NCBI GenBank assembly: GCA_013696695.1
Contig: JACCYD010001125.1
Location: 1 to 12,273, forward strand
DNA length: 12,273 nt
Source of the DNA: Deltaproteobacteria bacterium
GTDB taxonomy: Bacteria; Myxococcota_A; Polyangia; Haliangiales; Haliangiaceae
Direction: 5' to 3'
Shown here: positions 1 through 9,000 of the stretch, one piece after another
Numbering within the stretch: the first letter of the stretch is position 1
How the letters are laid out: every line of letters begins with the position of its first letter
The notes under the pieces: model-generated
Databases searched by the model: none
What the model saw: only the letters and a program-made list of their open reading frames with translations
What the model was told of the DNA's origin: nothing
Translations under genes and position numbers: made by a program

Positions 1-1
1 T

Positions 2-187
2 CTCGGTTCAGCATGGCGAGCACTCGGCAGCGAGCGCGAGCGCCTCGACGCGCACGAGCGCGACCTCATCAAGCGCGCGCTCGACAAGCATCGCGGTGTG
101 CTGGCGCGAGTTGCGGCCGAGCTCGACGTCGCGCGCTCGAGCTTGCAGTCGCGCATGCAGACGCTCGGCATCAAGGCAGACGGATGA
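2..187 (+). CDS. C-terminal end of a regulator with a Fis-type helix-turn-helix (5' truncated)
   Basis: This frame is open from the left edge and stops at TGA 185-187, giving the last 61 residues of a longer protein. The segment ERDLIKRALDKHRG, then VARVAAELDVARSSLQSRM-like spacing (actual start LARVAAELDVARSS) and LGIK, matches the Fis-family helix-turn-helix that ends sigma-54-dependent activators (NtrC type). In that family the first helix begins with E-x-x-L-I-x-x-AL and the second carries A-A-x-E-L-x-(I/V)-x-R. The helix-turn-helix fills about residues 20-58 of the visible part. The AAA+ and receiver domains would lie upstream of the window and cannot be confirmed. The stop overlaps the start of the next gene (ATGA at 184-187), which suggests the regulator and the lipoproteins share a transcript. 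It could instead be a small Fis-like protein. Confidence 0.75.
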   Translation, partial: LGSAWRALGSERERLDAHERDLIKRALDKHRGVLARVAAELDVARSSLQSRMQTLGIKADG

Positions 188-1032
188 CCGCACTCCGAGT
201 GTGCGTGCTCCTCGCGCTCGCGAGCTGCGGCGATCACGAATCCACCGCGTGCGACGACGGTTTCTGTCCGCCCGACACCGCGTGTGGTGGGGCCGGCGTA
301 TGTCTCGTCGAGCCCCGCCGCTGTGAGGGCTTCGCCGAGCGTACGCCGTGCATGGTGGATGACCGAGCCCGCGGCACGTGTGCCGCAGCCACCTGCGTGC
401 CCGGCGTGACGATCACCGGCGGGGTGGTCGCGGTGCCGAACACCCCACTGCCCGACGTCACCGCCTCGGTCCGCGGGCACCCCGAAGTTCGTACCGACCT
501 AACCAACATCAAGGGCTTCTTCGATCTGCTCGACGTGCCGCGCGATTCCGCGGTGCTCGTCGAGCTTCGGTATCCGGACTGCGTGCCCGTCCTCACGCGG
601 CCGATCGTGACGCGCGACGAGAACGTGTTCGTCGACGTGCTGTACGGCGGGATCCCGATCCTGAGCGAAGCGTTCTTCGATCTCGTGAGCTCGCAGCTCG
701 GCATCGGGCGGACGCCGGGCACGGCGATCATCGCGGGCTCCACGTTCGATCCGATGACGGGATCCGCCCTCGCCGGCGTGACGGTCGCGATCGAGGGCGT
801 GTCCTGCGACGGACCGTTCTACTTCGACCGCAACGGCACTCCGCTCCTGGACACCGCGACCGATGCCGAGAGCGGCGTGTTCGGGTTCGGCAACTGCGAG
901 CTCGGCCCTGCATCGCTCGTCGCGACGCGTGCGGGCGTCACCTGCCGCACGCTCGACACCAGCCCGGGCGCGGTCACGCTCGAGCTGGTCGCCGATCACC
1001 TCTCGTTCTCGGGCCGGATCGTATGCGACTGA
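184..1032 (+). CDS. Cys-rich lipoprotein with two carboxypeptidase-regulatory-like domains (paralogue 1)
   Basis: A 282-residue predicted lipoprotein. The start is ATG 184, which overlaps the previous stop by 4 bases and gives a short signal peptide (MTALRVCVLLALASC) with an L-A-S-C lipobox and acylated Cys15. The frame is open further upstream, but that part would bury the signal peptide. Residues 23-71 hold eight cysteines (23, 28, 34, 40, 47, 56, 66, 71) in an EGF-like, disulfide-rich pattern that includes CGGAGVCLVE. Two beta-sandwich modules resembling carboxypeptidase-regulatory/transthyretin-like domains follow, about residues 76-152 (ITGGVVAVPNTPLPDVTASV, then GFFDLLDVPRDSAVLVEL) and 181-272 (AGVTVAIEG, then GVFGFGNCELGPASLVATRAG). 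The protein ends GRIVCD. The next gene is a full-length paralogue with the same layout. A structural or binding role at the outer membrane is inferred. No catalytic motif is visible and the exact function is unknown. Confidence 0.85.
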   Translation: MTALRVCVLLALASCGDHESTACDDGFCPPDTACGGAGVCLVEPRRCEGFAERTPCMVDDRARGTCAAATCVPGVTITGGVVAVPNTPLPDVTASVRGHPEVRTDLTNIKGFFDLLDVPRDSAVLVELRYPDCVPVLTRPIVTRDENVFVDVLYGGIPILSEAFFDLVSSQLGIGRTPGTAIIAGSTFDPMTGSALAGVTVAIEGVSCDGPFYFDRNGTPLLDTATDAESGVFGFGNCELGPASLVATRAGVTCRTLDTSPGAVTLELVADHLSFSGRIVCD

Positions 1033-1865
1033 CCATCCTCGCGATGGTCGCCGGCTGCGGGGAGTCGAGCTCGGTGGCGTGCGACGACGGCACGTTCTGT
1101 CCCGATCGCACCGTGTGTGGCGGCGCCGGCGTGTGCCTGGTCGAGGCGGATGCGTGCGCGCGTTTCGACGAGAACACTGCCTGCGAGCTCGACCTCGAGC
1201 GCGGCCGCTGTGTCGAAGGAGCCTGCGTACCCGGGGTCGAGCTGATCGGAGTGGCGGCCGTCGTGCCACGACGGGAGGCGATCGAGGGCGTCGAGGTGAC
1301 CGCGCGCGATCATCCCGAGATCGTGCCCTCGCTCACCAACCGCAACCAGTTCTTCGGTCTGAAGAACATCGTGCCCGACACCGCGGTGGTGCTGGAGCTA
1401 TCGTTCCCGGACACCAGGAGCGTGGTGACCGGTCCGATCGTGCTCGGCGATCGAGGTCGATCGATCGATGTCGTGTATGGCGGAATCCCATTGGTCGCCG
1501 AAGCGTCGTTGGACCTCGTGGCCGCGACGACCGGGCTCGCGCAGATCCCGGGAACCGGGATCGTGAGTGCGGCGGCATTCGATCCCGCGATCGGCGCGTT
1601 CGCCGGCATGTCGGCCGTGCTCGATGTGGGGTGTAGCGGTCCGTTCTATCTCGGTGCCGAGCTACTGGTGGTCGCCGACGCCACCGCGACGCTCGCGACG
1701 GATGGCTCGTTCGTGTTCGTCAACTGCCCGCCGGGTGCGGCCGCGCTGACCGCCGGTTTTCCGGGCAGGTCATGCCGCACGCTCGACGGCATCCCGGCGA
1801 CCAACCTCGCGATCGAGATCGTCGCCGATCGACTGCTGTGGCTCGGCCGGATCACCTGCGAGTGA
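1023..1865 (+). CDS. Cys-rich lipoprotein with two carboxypeptidase-regulatory-like domains (paralogue 2)
   Basis: A 280-residue tandem paralogue of the preceding lipoprotein. It starts at ATG 1023 inside the last codons of that gene (10-base overlap, different frame), which suggests translational coupling. The frame is open upstream but has no better start. The signal peptide is unusually short: MRLTILAMVAGC puts a V-A-G-C lipobox with Cys12. Eight N-terminal cysteines (20, 26, 32, 38, 45, 54, 63, 68) repeat the paralogue's spacing and CGGAGVCLVE is identical. Shared landmarks continue to the end: LTN plus an FF pair, YGGIP, a PGT, FDP, GPFY, CRTLD and the terminal GRITCE. The two carboxypeptidase-regulatory-like modules are about residues 72-150 and 180-270. 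The gene ends TGA 1863-1865, directly abutting the opposing gene's stop. The function is unknown; an outer-membrane or periplasmic binding or structural role is inferred. Confidence 0.84.
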   Translation: MRLTILAMVAGCGESSSVACDDGTFCPDRTVCGGAGVCLVEADACARFDENTACELDLERGRCVEGACVPGVELIGVAAVVPRREAIEGVEVTARDHPEIVPSLTNRNQFFGLKNIVPDTAVVLELSFPDTRSVVTGPIVLGDRGRSIDVVYGGIPLVAEASLDLVAATTGLAQIPGTGIVSAAAFDPAIGAFAGMSAVLDVGCSGPFYLGAELLVVADATATLATDGSFVFVNCPPGAAALTAGFPGRSCRTLDGIPATNLAIEIVADRLLWLGRITCE

Positions 1866-1867
1866 TC
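1850..1867. other. Small inverted repeat across two convergent stop codons
   Basis: GATCAC (1850-1855) and GTGATC (1862-1867) are perfect inverted repeats around a 6-base loop. The right arm contains the plus-strand stop (TGA 1863-1865) and runs into the minus-strand stop (TCA 1866-1868). No T-tract follows on either strand, so it is not a classical intrinsic terminator. It is the only hairpin I see at the junction and could act weakly in both directions, or could be chance given how common GATC/CGATC words are here. Confidence 0.35.
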
Positions 1868-2795
1868 AGAAGCGGACCGAGACGCCGATGCCGGCATGCA
1901 CGGGCACGAGCTGGACGGCGCTGGTAGTCACCCGCGCGTCGACCGGTCGCGGCTGGTTCACCGCGAGCAGGACGGCTCCGACGATCACCGCGAGGCCGCC
2001 CGCGGTGTACGCGCCATACGCGATCCGCCGCTCGAGGATCGCGCGATCGCGAAGCGATGGATCGCCAGGCACCGACATCGGCGGCGAGCCCGAGGCCGCT
2101 GCGACGCTCGCATCGAAGCGGTCGAAGTCGTGCCCCGCGAGCGCGTGCGCGAAGCCGCCGACGATGATCAGGGCCGCACCACTCGCACCGACCACCCACG
2201 GCGCGCTGCGGTGAAACCGTCGGCGCAACGGCACCTGCTCCACCTTGACGACGACGCGCTCCGGCACGAGCTCGAGATCGACGACGCGCCGTTCGCCGGG
2301 CACCAGCACGATCGCGCGGGTCAACGACTGATACCCCGCGAGCGTCGCGAAGAAGACGTGTCGCCCTGGAAGGACACGCTTCGTGACACGCAGGGGCCCG
2401 GTGCCGAGATCGTCGGTGTCGAGCGTGACGGCGGCGGGCTGTCGCGCGCTGACCTCGACGGTCGAGATCTTCGCCTGCAGTCCAGTGATGCGCGTTGCCA
2501 CCGTCGAGCGCTGGGCATCGCTCAGGATGGCGTCGAATTGCCCGATCAACTTCTCGTAGGTCGCGAGCGCCTGGACGAGCTTGCCTTGCTGTTGCTCGAC
2601 GAGCGCGATCCCGTTGAGGGCGCGCCAGCTCGGCTCGAGCTCGAACGATCGCGCGAAGGCGTCGCGGGCGGCCTCGAAGCTCGCGTCCTCGGTGAACAGG
2701 CGCGTGCCTTCGGCGAGCAGGCGCTGCGCTTCGGATTCTGATTCGGCCCGGACAATGCCGGTTGCGAGCAGGAGCAGGAGGATCACGACGCGCAC
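1866..2795 (-). CDS. TPR/PEGA-like envelope protein, third gene of the kinase operon
   Basis: A 309-residue protein starting at GTG (CAC at 2793-2795), three bases after the kinase stop, so almost certainly co-transcribed with it. The start gives a clean signal peptide (MRVVILLLLLATGIVRA, cleavage near residue 17). Residues 22-85 look like a TPR pair: EAQRLLAEGTRLF, AARDAFARSFELEPSWRALN, then LVQALATYEKLI. Residues 111-178 resemble a PEGA module: STVEV, a VTLDTDDLGTGPLRV stretch, then LPGRHVFFATLAGYQSL and a beta strand ending VVDLEL. Two hydrophobic segments (about 200-220 and 261-279) flank an acidic loop. The chain ends GIGVSVRF, with a terminal Phe like outer-membrane strands, though two membrane helices argue for an inner-membrane site. 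TPR/PEGA proteins often sit beside Ser/Thr kinases in myxobacteria. A scaffold or target role for the kinase is inferred. No enzyme motif is visible. Confidence 0.85.
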   Translation of the reverse strand: MRVVILLLLLATGIVRAESESEAQRLLAEGTRLFTEDASFEAARDAFARSFELEPSWRALNGIALVEQQQGKLVQALATYEKLIGQFDAILSDAQRSTVATRITGLQAKISTVEVSARQPAAVTLDTDDLGTGPLRVTKRVLPGRHVFFATLAGYQSLTRAIVLVPGERRVVDLELVPERVVVKVEQVPLRRRFHRSAPWVVGASGAALIIVGGFAHALAGHDFDRFDASVAAASGSPPMSVPGDPSLRDRAILERRIAYGAYTAGGLAVIVGAVLLAVNQPRPVDARVTTSAVQLVPVHAGIGVSVRF

Positions 2796-2798
2796 GGC

Positions 2799-4121
<1,323 letters not shown>

Positions 4122-4137
4122 GGGTTCCAGACTACTC

Positions 4138-4157
4138 GATCGCGTCAGCTCGCGATC
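4138..4157. other. Hairpin between the TSP3 protein gene and the kinase gene
   Basis: GATCGCG (4138-4144) and CGCGATC (4151-4157) form a perfect 7-base-pair, GC-rich stem with a 6-base loop. On the minus-strand transcript it overlaps the stop codon of the outer-membrane protein (4156-4158) and lies about 17 bases before the kinase start. No U-run follows, so full termination is unlikely. An mRNA-processing or stabilising hairpin that sets the ratio of the two products is possible (inference). Confidence 0.4.
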
Positions 4158-5883
4158 AGCGGCCGCGACGCATGTCGACGTTCATGACCGTGACGCGCTC
4201 GATCTTGACGCTCGTGCTCCGGCGCTGGGTGACGTGGCCGGGGGACTCGATCACGACCTGGAACGTCCCCTCGGGCAGGTCGATCGAAAAAAAGCCATCG
4301 GCGTCGGCCGTCGCCTTGCGCGACCCGGCACCCACCACGATCGATAGCGTCGCCGCGAGCGGCTTGCCGTTGAACGACAGGATCTGCCCCCGCAGCTGAC
4401 CCTGGCGGACAATGCGCACGAGCGCGATGACCACGGGGGCCGGCTCGCCGTCCGCCACCTTGAGGGTCGCGTCTCCGGGCTGGAAGCCGGCCGCACGCGC
4501 GGAGACCTTGACGGCGCCAGCGGAGACGTCGATCGAGAACGTGCCGTTGTCGGCGACCGTGAGCTCGATCGGTTTGCGGTCGGTGCGGTCGAGTTGTTCG
4601 ATGACGACGGTGGCAGCTGGAATCGGCTGTTGCTCCGCATCGACGACGCGGCCGGCGACCTTGCCATCCGGATCGGGACAGCCATCGTCATCGCGATCGG
4701 CGTCCTTGTCCTCCGGTTGGTCTGGACACTTGTCGCTGTCATCGGCGAGGCCGTCCTTGTCGTTGTCTAGATCGGGACAGCCGTCGACATCCTCGAAGCC
4801 GTCCTTGTCCTCGGCGTTGGTGGCGCACTTGTCCTCGGCATCCGCGATCCCATCACCGTCGTTGTCGGGATCGGAGCAGCCGTCGCGATCCTCGAACCCG
4901 TCGCGATCTTCCGGGACATCGGGGCAGCGATCGTCGCGATCCGCGAGGAGGTCCCCGTCGCGATCGCCGCGGATGCCTTGAACGCGGATCCCGAGCACCG
5001 CCCGCCAATCAGGCGTACCGAACCCTTTCTGGAGCCCGATCCCGCCGGCGGCGAACAGCCGCGTCGATCGCGAGATTCGCTGCGAGCCGCCGAGCATCAC
5101 CTCGGCGGCAGTGGCGTTCGCCTTCGGGTCGAGAGCGGTGGCGACCGACGCGGACGCTCCGATCTCGGTGCCGACATCGTCGCGCGTGCCCGCGAGTCGA
5201 AGTGCCAGGCCTGCGCGCGCGAACACCTCGTCGTCGACGACGAGATCGGCGACGGTTACCTTCTGTCGCAACCGGTATCCGGCGTTGCCGGCCAGCCGGA
5301 GCAGGTCGCCGCCCCACGACACCGCGAGCTCGGGCATGAACGTGGGCCCGGACTCCCGGAGATAGCCACCCGGCGCGCCGAGCGGGATCGTCGCCCCGAG
5401 AATGATCGACACGTGAAACCGCTCGAGTGGTCCGCCGAGGAGCAACAGCTTGGGCGCGACGCGCAGATCGCCGAGCCCCGCCGACTGAAGGGAGTCGGCG
5501 CCGGCCACCGCGTCGACGTTACCCGTGCTCGCCTGGTAATCGACGGCGTTGACGGCGACGCCGAGCTGGATGCGATTCCACAACGAGATGGTGCCCACGA
5601 GGCCGGTGGTGATGCGCTGCCCGACCAGCGCGCCGGCTTGCTCCATCGCGGGATCGTAGAGTGCCAGCGGGCTATGCGCGAAGCCGGTCCACACACCGAG
5701 CCCCCAGCTGCCATGGCCCGGGATGGTGGCCGAATCGACATCCAAGATCCCGGAGCCATCCATCGCGAGCCGGAAGCGCTCGATGCCGAACTCGTCGTTG
5801 GGCGCCTGCTGCGCGTGCGCGGTTCCGGCCATACAGGCAACGGCCAACGCGACGGACATCTGCACTGCACGCTGGTTGCCCAC
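4156..5883 (-). CDS. Outer-membrane beta-barrel protein with thrombospondin type 3 repeats and two carboxypeptidase-regulatory-like domains
   Basis: A 575-residue exported protein. The signal peptide ends AHA|QQ near residue 24. About residues 30-302 look like an OmpA-type transmembrane barrel: alternating strands with glycine/aromatic turns, such as LGVWTGFAH, FHVSIILGATIPLGAP and LFAAGGIGLQKGF. Residues 306-406 are calcium-binding thrombospondin type 3 repeats with six regularly spaced cysteines. Residues about 407-488 (VAGRVVDAEQQPIPAATVVI) and 495-571 (LRGQILSFNGKPLAATLSIV) are two carboxypeptidase-regulatory-like sandwiches. Many relatives instead end in a peptidoglycan-binding OmpA domain, which is absent here. 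The start is uncertain: GTG 5883 has an in-frame TGA two codons upstream, while ATG at 5857-5859 (residue 9) gives a tighter signal peptide with no better ribosome site. It is the first gene of the operon with the kinase and TPR/PEGA protein. A surface or envelope-sensing role is inferred. Confidence 0.88.
   Translation of the reverse strand: MGNQRAVQMSVALAVACMAGTAHAQQAPNDEFGIERFRLAMDGSGILDVDSATIPGHGSWGLGVWTGFAHSPLALYDPAMEQAGALVGQRITTGLVGTISLWNRIQLGVAVNAVDYQASTGNVDAVAGADSLQSAGLGDLRVAPKLLLLGGPLERFHVSIILGATIPLGAPGGYLRESGPTFMPELAVSWGGDLLRLAGNAGYRLRQKVTVADLVVDDEVFARAGLALRLAGTRDDVGTEIGASASVATALDPKANATAAEVMLGGSQRISRSTRLFAAGGIGLQKGFGTPDWRAVLGIRVQGIRGDRDGDLLADRDDRCPDVPEDRDGFEDRDGCSDPDNDGDGIADAEDKCATNAEDKDGFEDVDGCPDLDNDKDGLADDSDKCPDQPEDKDADRDDDGCPDPDGKVAGRVVDAEQQPIPAATVVIEQLDRTDRKPIELTVADNGTFSIDVSAGAVKVSARAAGFQPGDATLKVADGEPAPVVIALVRIVRQGQLRGQILSFNGKPLAATLSIVVGAGSRKATADADGFFSIDLPEGTFQVVIESPGHVTQRRSTSVKIERVTVMNVDMRRGR
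4666..4968 (-). repeat. Thrombospondin type 3 calcium-binding repeat region
   Basis: This part of the outer-membrane protein gene encodes residues 306-406, an Asp-rich stretch of DxDxDGxxD loops such as DNDGDGIADAEDKC and DNDKDGLADDSDKCPD. Cysteines fall at residues 320, 336, 353, 369, 386 and 402, spaced 16, 17, 16, 17, 16, which is a 33-residue double-loop period. Known TSP3 repeats bind calcium and act as rigid spacers between a barrel and its C-terminal domain. The last unit is shortened. Confidence 0.85.
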
Positions 5884-6018
5884 GACGAGCCATCATAACT
5901 CACGGGTCTCGCGGTCGTGCTCGCTCTCGCGCGTAGGTAAACCTTGCAGGATGTGAGCGACGTGTGGCGCGAGCTCGCCGTGGTGGAAAACTGGTCAGGA
6001 ACAGCAGATGATGGATCG
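5884..6018. promoter_or_regulatory. Divergent intergenic region expected to hold two promoters
   Basis: These 135 bases separate the minus-strand kinase operon from the plus-strand DUF11 protein gene, so both promoters should lie here or just inside the genes. I could not pick out a convincing -35/-10 pair or a sigma-54 -24/-12 element on either strand. In-frame stops for the plus-strand gene at TAA 5896-5898 and TAA 5938-5940 bound its possible start to the right of 5940. An AGGA at 5997-6000 sits at good spacing from an out-of-frame ATG at 6008. Confidence 0.5.
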
Positions 6019-9000
6019 GTGGGACTGTCTGCGGCCGGCAGAACGGCATTAGCGTGCGTTCTCGTGCTGCACACGCAGGCGCTCGCCGGCACCGTGAACA
6101 TCACCAATGGTGTCGTCGGCGACGGTCACCTCGACATCGACATCGACGATTTCGGTTCGTACGGCGCCACCGGTGGCGTGACGAGCGACGATCAGTTCCA
6201 GCCTCCCAATACCCTGGTGTCAGCGCCGACGTTCACCACCGGTGCCTACGTGTTCATCACGACGCCTTCCGACGGCAAGCAGACCCGAGTGTTGTTGTCG
6301 GACATCACGACGTGGCAGGACGTCCTCGGCCCCACCGGCATCGAGGGGACCCATAGCCTGGCGCGCACCATCACGAGCCCGAACACGCTGCTCGCCCCGA
6401 ACGCCGTGCAGAGCGCGTTCGAGATCGCGGGAAGCGGTCCGGACAACAAGCTCACGCTCGGCTTCGCGTTGCGCCAGAAGCTCGTGACGTTGTCTCCCGG
6501 CGTGACGATGCTCGACCAGAGCTACGTCATCACCAACACCGGCACGGTCGCGACCGACCTCGTGTTTCACGCTCACTGGGACGCAGATCTGTCGTACGCC
6601 GGCAGCTTCGACGACGACATCGTCGCGGCGGGACGGGACCTCTGTTACGTCTACACGCGCGAGTCCGGGAGCCTGTCGCAGAGCGTGGCGCTGTTGAACG
6701 GCAGCTCGACGACGGTGCCGCTCGCAAATTACTACGGCTGCAAGGACGGGGTGACCCCGGGGCTCGGGTTGCCAACCTGCGGGGCCGGTACCGATGTCCA
6801 GATCTGGGACAACCTGTCGTTGCCGACGAGCTGGCGCAACAACATCTCCACCGGGGGCTACGACACCGCGGTCGAGAGTGGGACGACGCCAGGAACCGAC
6901 ACCTCGATGGGGCTCGAGTGGCGGTTCAGCCTCGCCCCGGGAGCCAGCGTGACGATCAACCCGAAGCGGGTCTACGGCACCGAGGATCTGCCGTGCGGCG
7001 CGAGCGCCGACCTCGCGATCGCGGTGACCGATTCACCGGATCCGGTGACCGCAGGCCAGACGCTGACCTATACCGTGAATGTCACCAACAACGGCACGAG
7101 CGATGCGACCGCGGCCAAGATGACGCACACGCTGCCCGCAGGCGTGACGGTTGTCAGCGCGACCGGCGCTGGATGGACCTGTTCCGCGTCGGGGCAGGTG
7201 GTGACCTGCACGGACAATCTGCTCGACCTCGGCCCGGCGCCTCCGATCACGATCACGACGACCGCACCTAATGTCGAGGGATCGATCACCGCCACCGCGA
7301 CCATCAGCTCGACGACCACCGATCCCGTGCTCGCCAACAACTCGGCGAGCGCGACGACGACCGTGACGGGCAACGCGGATCTCGCGATCGCGGTGACCGA
7401 TGCGCCGGACCCGGTGACCGCAGGCGCGGCGCTGACCTACACCGTGAACGTCACCAACAACGGCCCGCAGTCGGCGTCGTCGGTCAGCATGTCGAACACG
7501 CTCCCTGCGGGGGTGACCTTCGGCAGCGCCACCGGCGTCGGCTGGTCGTGCGCCGCCGCGGGGCAGATCATAACCTGTGTTCGCGCGTCGCTCGGCCTCG
7601 GCGCGGCGCCGCCGATCACGATCACGACGACCTCACCGGACGAGGGTGGCTCGATCACCAATACCGCCACGATCAGCTCGGACACCAACGACCCCGTCGC
7701 CGGGAACAACTCGACGAGCACCACGACCACGGTCACCGCGAGTGCAAATCTCGCGATCACGGTGAGCGACTCGCCGGATCCCGTCAGCGCCGGCGCGACG
7801 CTGACCTACACGGTGGGCGTCACCAATAACGGACCGAGCACCGCGACGAATCTCAGCATGTCCAACACGCTGCCCGCGGGCGTGACTTTCGTGAGCGCGG
7901 CCGGCACTGGATGGTCGTGCGCTGCTGCCGGGCAGACCGTGAGCTGCACGCGCGCGTCACTCGCAAGCGGCGCAGCGCCCGCGATCACGATCACCTCCAC
8001 GGCCCCAGCACAAGGCGGCTCGATCACCGACACCGCGACGATCACCACCACGACCTCCGACCCGGTCGCCGGGAACAACACCGCGAGCACGACGACGATC
8101 GTGACCGCGAGTGCGGATCTCGCGATCGCGGTGAGCGATTCTCCGGACCCCGTCGCCGCCGGGGCGACGCTGATCTACACGATCGACGTCACCAACGTCG
8201 GGCCGAGTACGGCGGACACGCTCACCATGTCGAACACGCTTCCGGCGGGCGTGACGTTCGTCAGCGCCTCCGGCACCGGCTGGACGTGCGGCGTCGCCGG
8301 TCAGGTCGTGACGTGCACGCGCGCCTCGCTCACGCCCGGCGCGGCGACGGCGATCGCGATCACGACGACCGCACCGGCCCAGGGCGGATCGATCACGGAT
8401 ACCGCGACGATCACCTCCGCGACCTCCGATCCGGTCGCGGGAAATAACAGCGCGAGCGCGACGACGATCGTGAACGCGAGCGCCGATCTGTCGATCGCGA
8501 TCAGCGACTCGCCGGATCCGGTGACCGCGACCGCGACGCTGACCTACACGGTCTCCGTCACCAATAACGGACCGAGCACGGCGGCGACGGTCAGCATGTC
8601 GAACACGCTGCCCGCCGGCGTCACGTTCGTCAGCGCGATCGGCAGCGGCTGGTCGTGCGCCGCGGCAGGTCAGGTCGTGACGTGCACGCGCGCGTCGCTC
8701 GCGACCGGCGTCGCGCCCGCGATCGCGATCACGACGAAGGCACCGAGCAACGGCGGCTCGATCACCGACACCGCGACGATCACCGCCGCGACCTCCGATC
8801 CCGTTGCCGCGAACAACTCGGCGAGTGCGACGACGACCGTGGTCGCGAGCGCGGACCTGCATATCGCGGTGACCGACTCGCCGGACCCGGTGGCCGCCGG
8901 GGCCGTGCTGACCTACACGGTCGACGTCGTCAACCTCGGGCCGAGCACGGCGGATGCGCTCAGCATGGCGAACACGCTGCCCGCCGGGGCGACCTTCGTG

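Noticed and set aside
499..1269. A 256-codon minus-strand frame across the two lipoproteins
   Set aside because: An Arg-rich shadow; the plus strand has signal peptides, lipoboxes and two homologous proteins.
184..1865. The two lipoproteins as one gene split by a frameshift
   Set aside because: Each has its own signal peptide, lipobox, eight-Cys head and matching C-terminus, so they are complete tandem paralogues.
1896..2741. A 281-codon plus-strand frame opposite the TPR/PEGA gene
   Set aside because: Acidic/basic low-complexity translation with no fold signature; the minus-strand gene has a signal peptide, TPR and PEGA-like features.
4978..5898. A 306-codon plus-strand frame opposite the barrel region
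   Set aside because: Arg/Glu-rich shadow of the minus-strand outer-membrane protein, which has a clear signal peptide and domain order.
5965..5979. Sigma-54-like TGGC-GC element before the giant gene
   Set aside because: TGGCGCGAGCTCGC lacks the conserved TTGC -12 half and fits only by chance in GC-rich DNA.
6043..6060. Lipobox-like ALAC in the signal peptide of the giant protein
   Set aside because: The residues before the Cys (T-A-L-A) do not fit the L-A/S-G/A lipobox, and the hydrophobic core mostly follows it, so ordinary signal-peptidase cleavage after ALAG is more likely.
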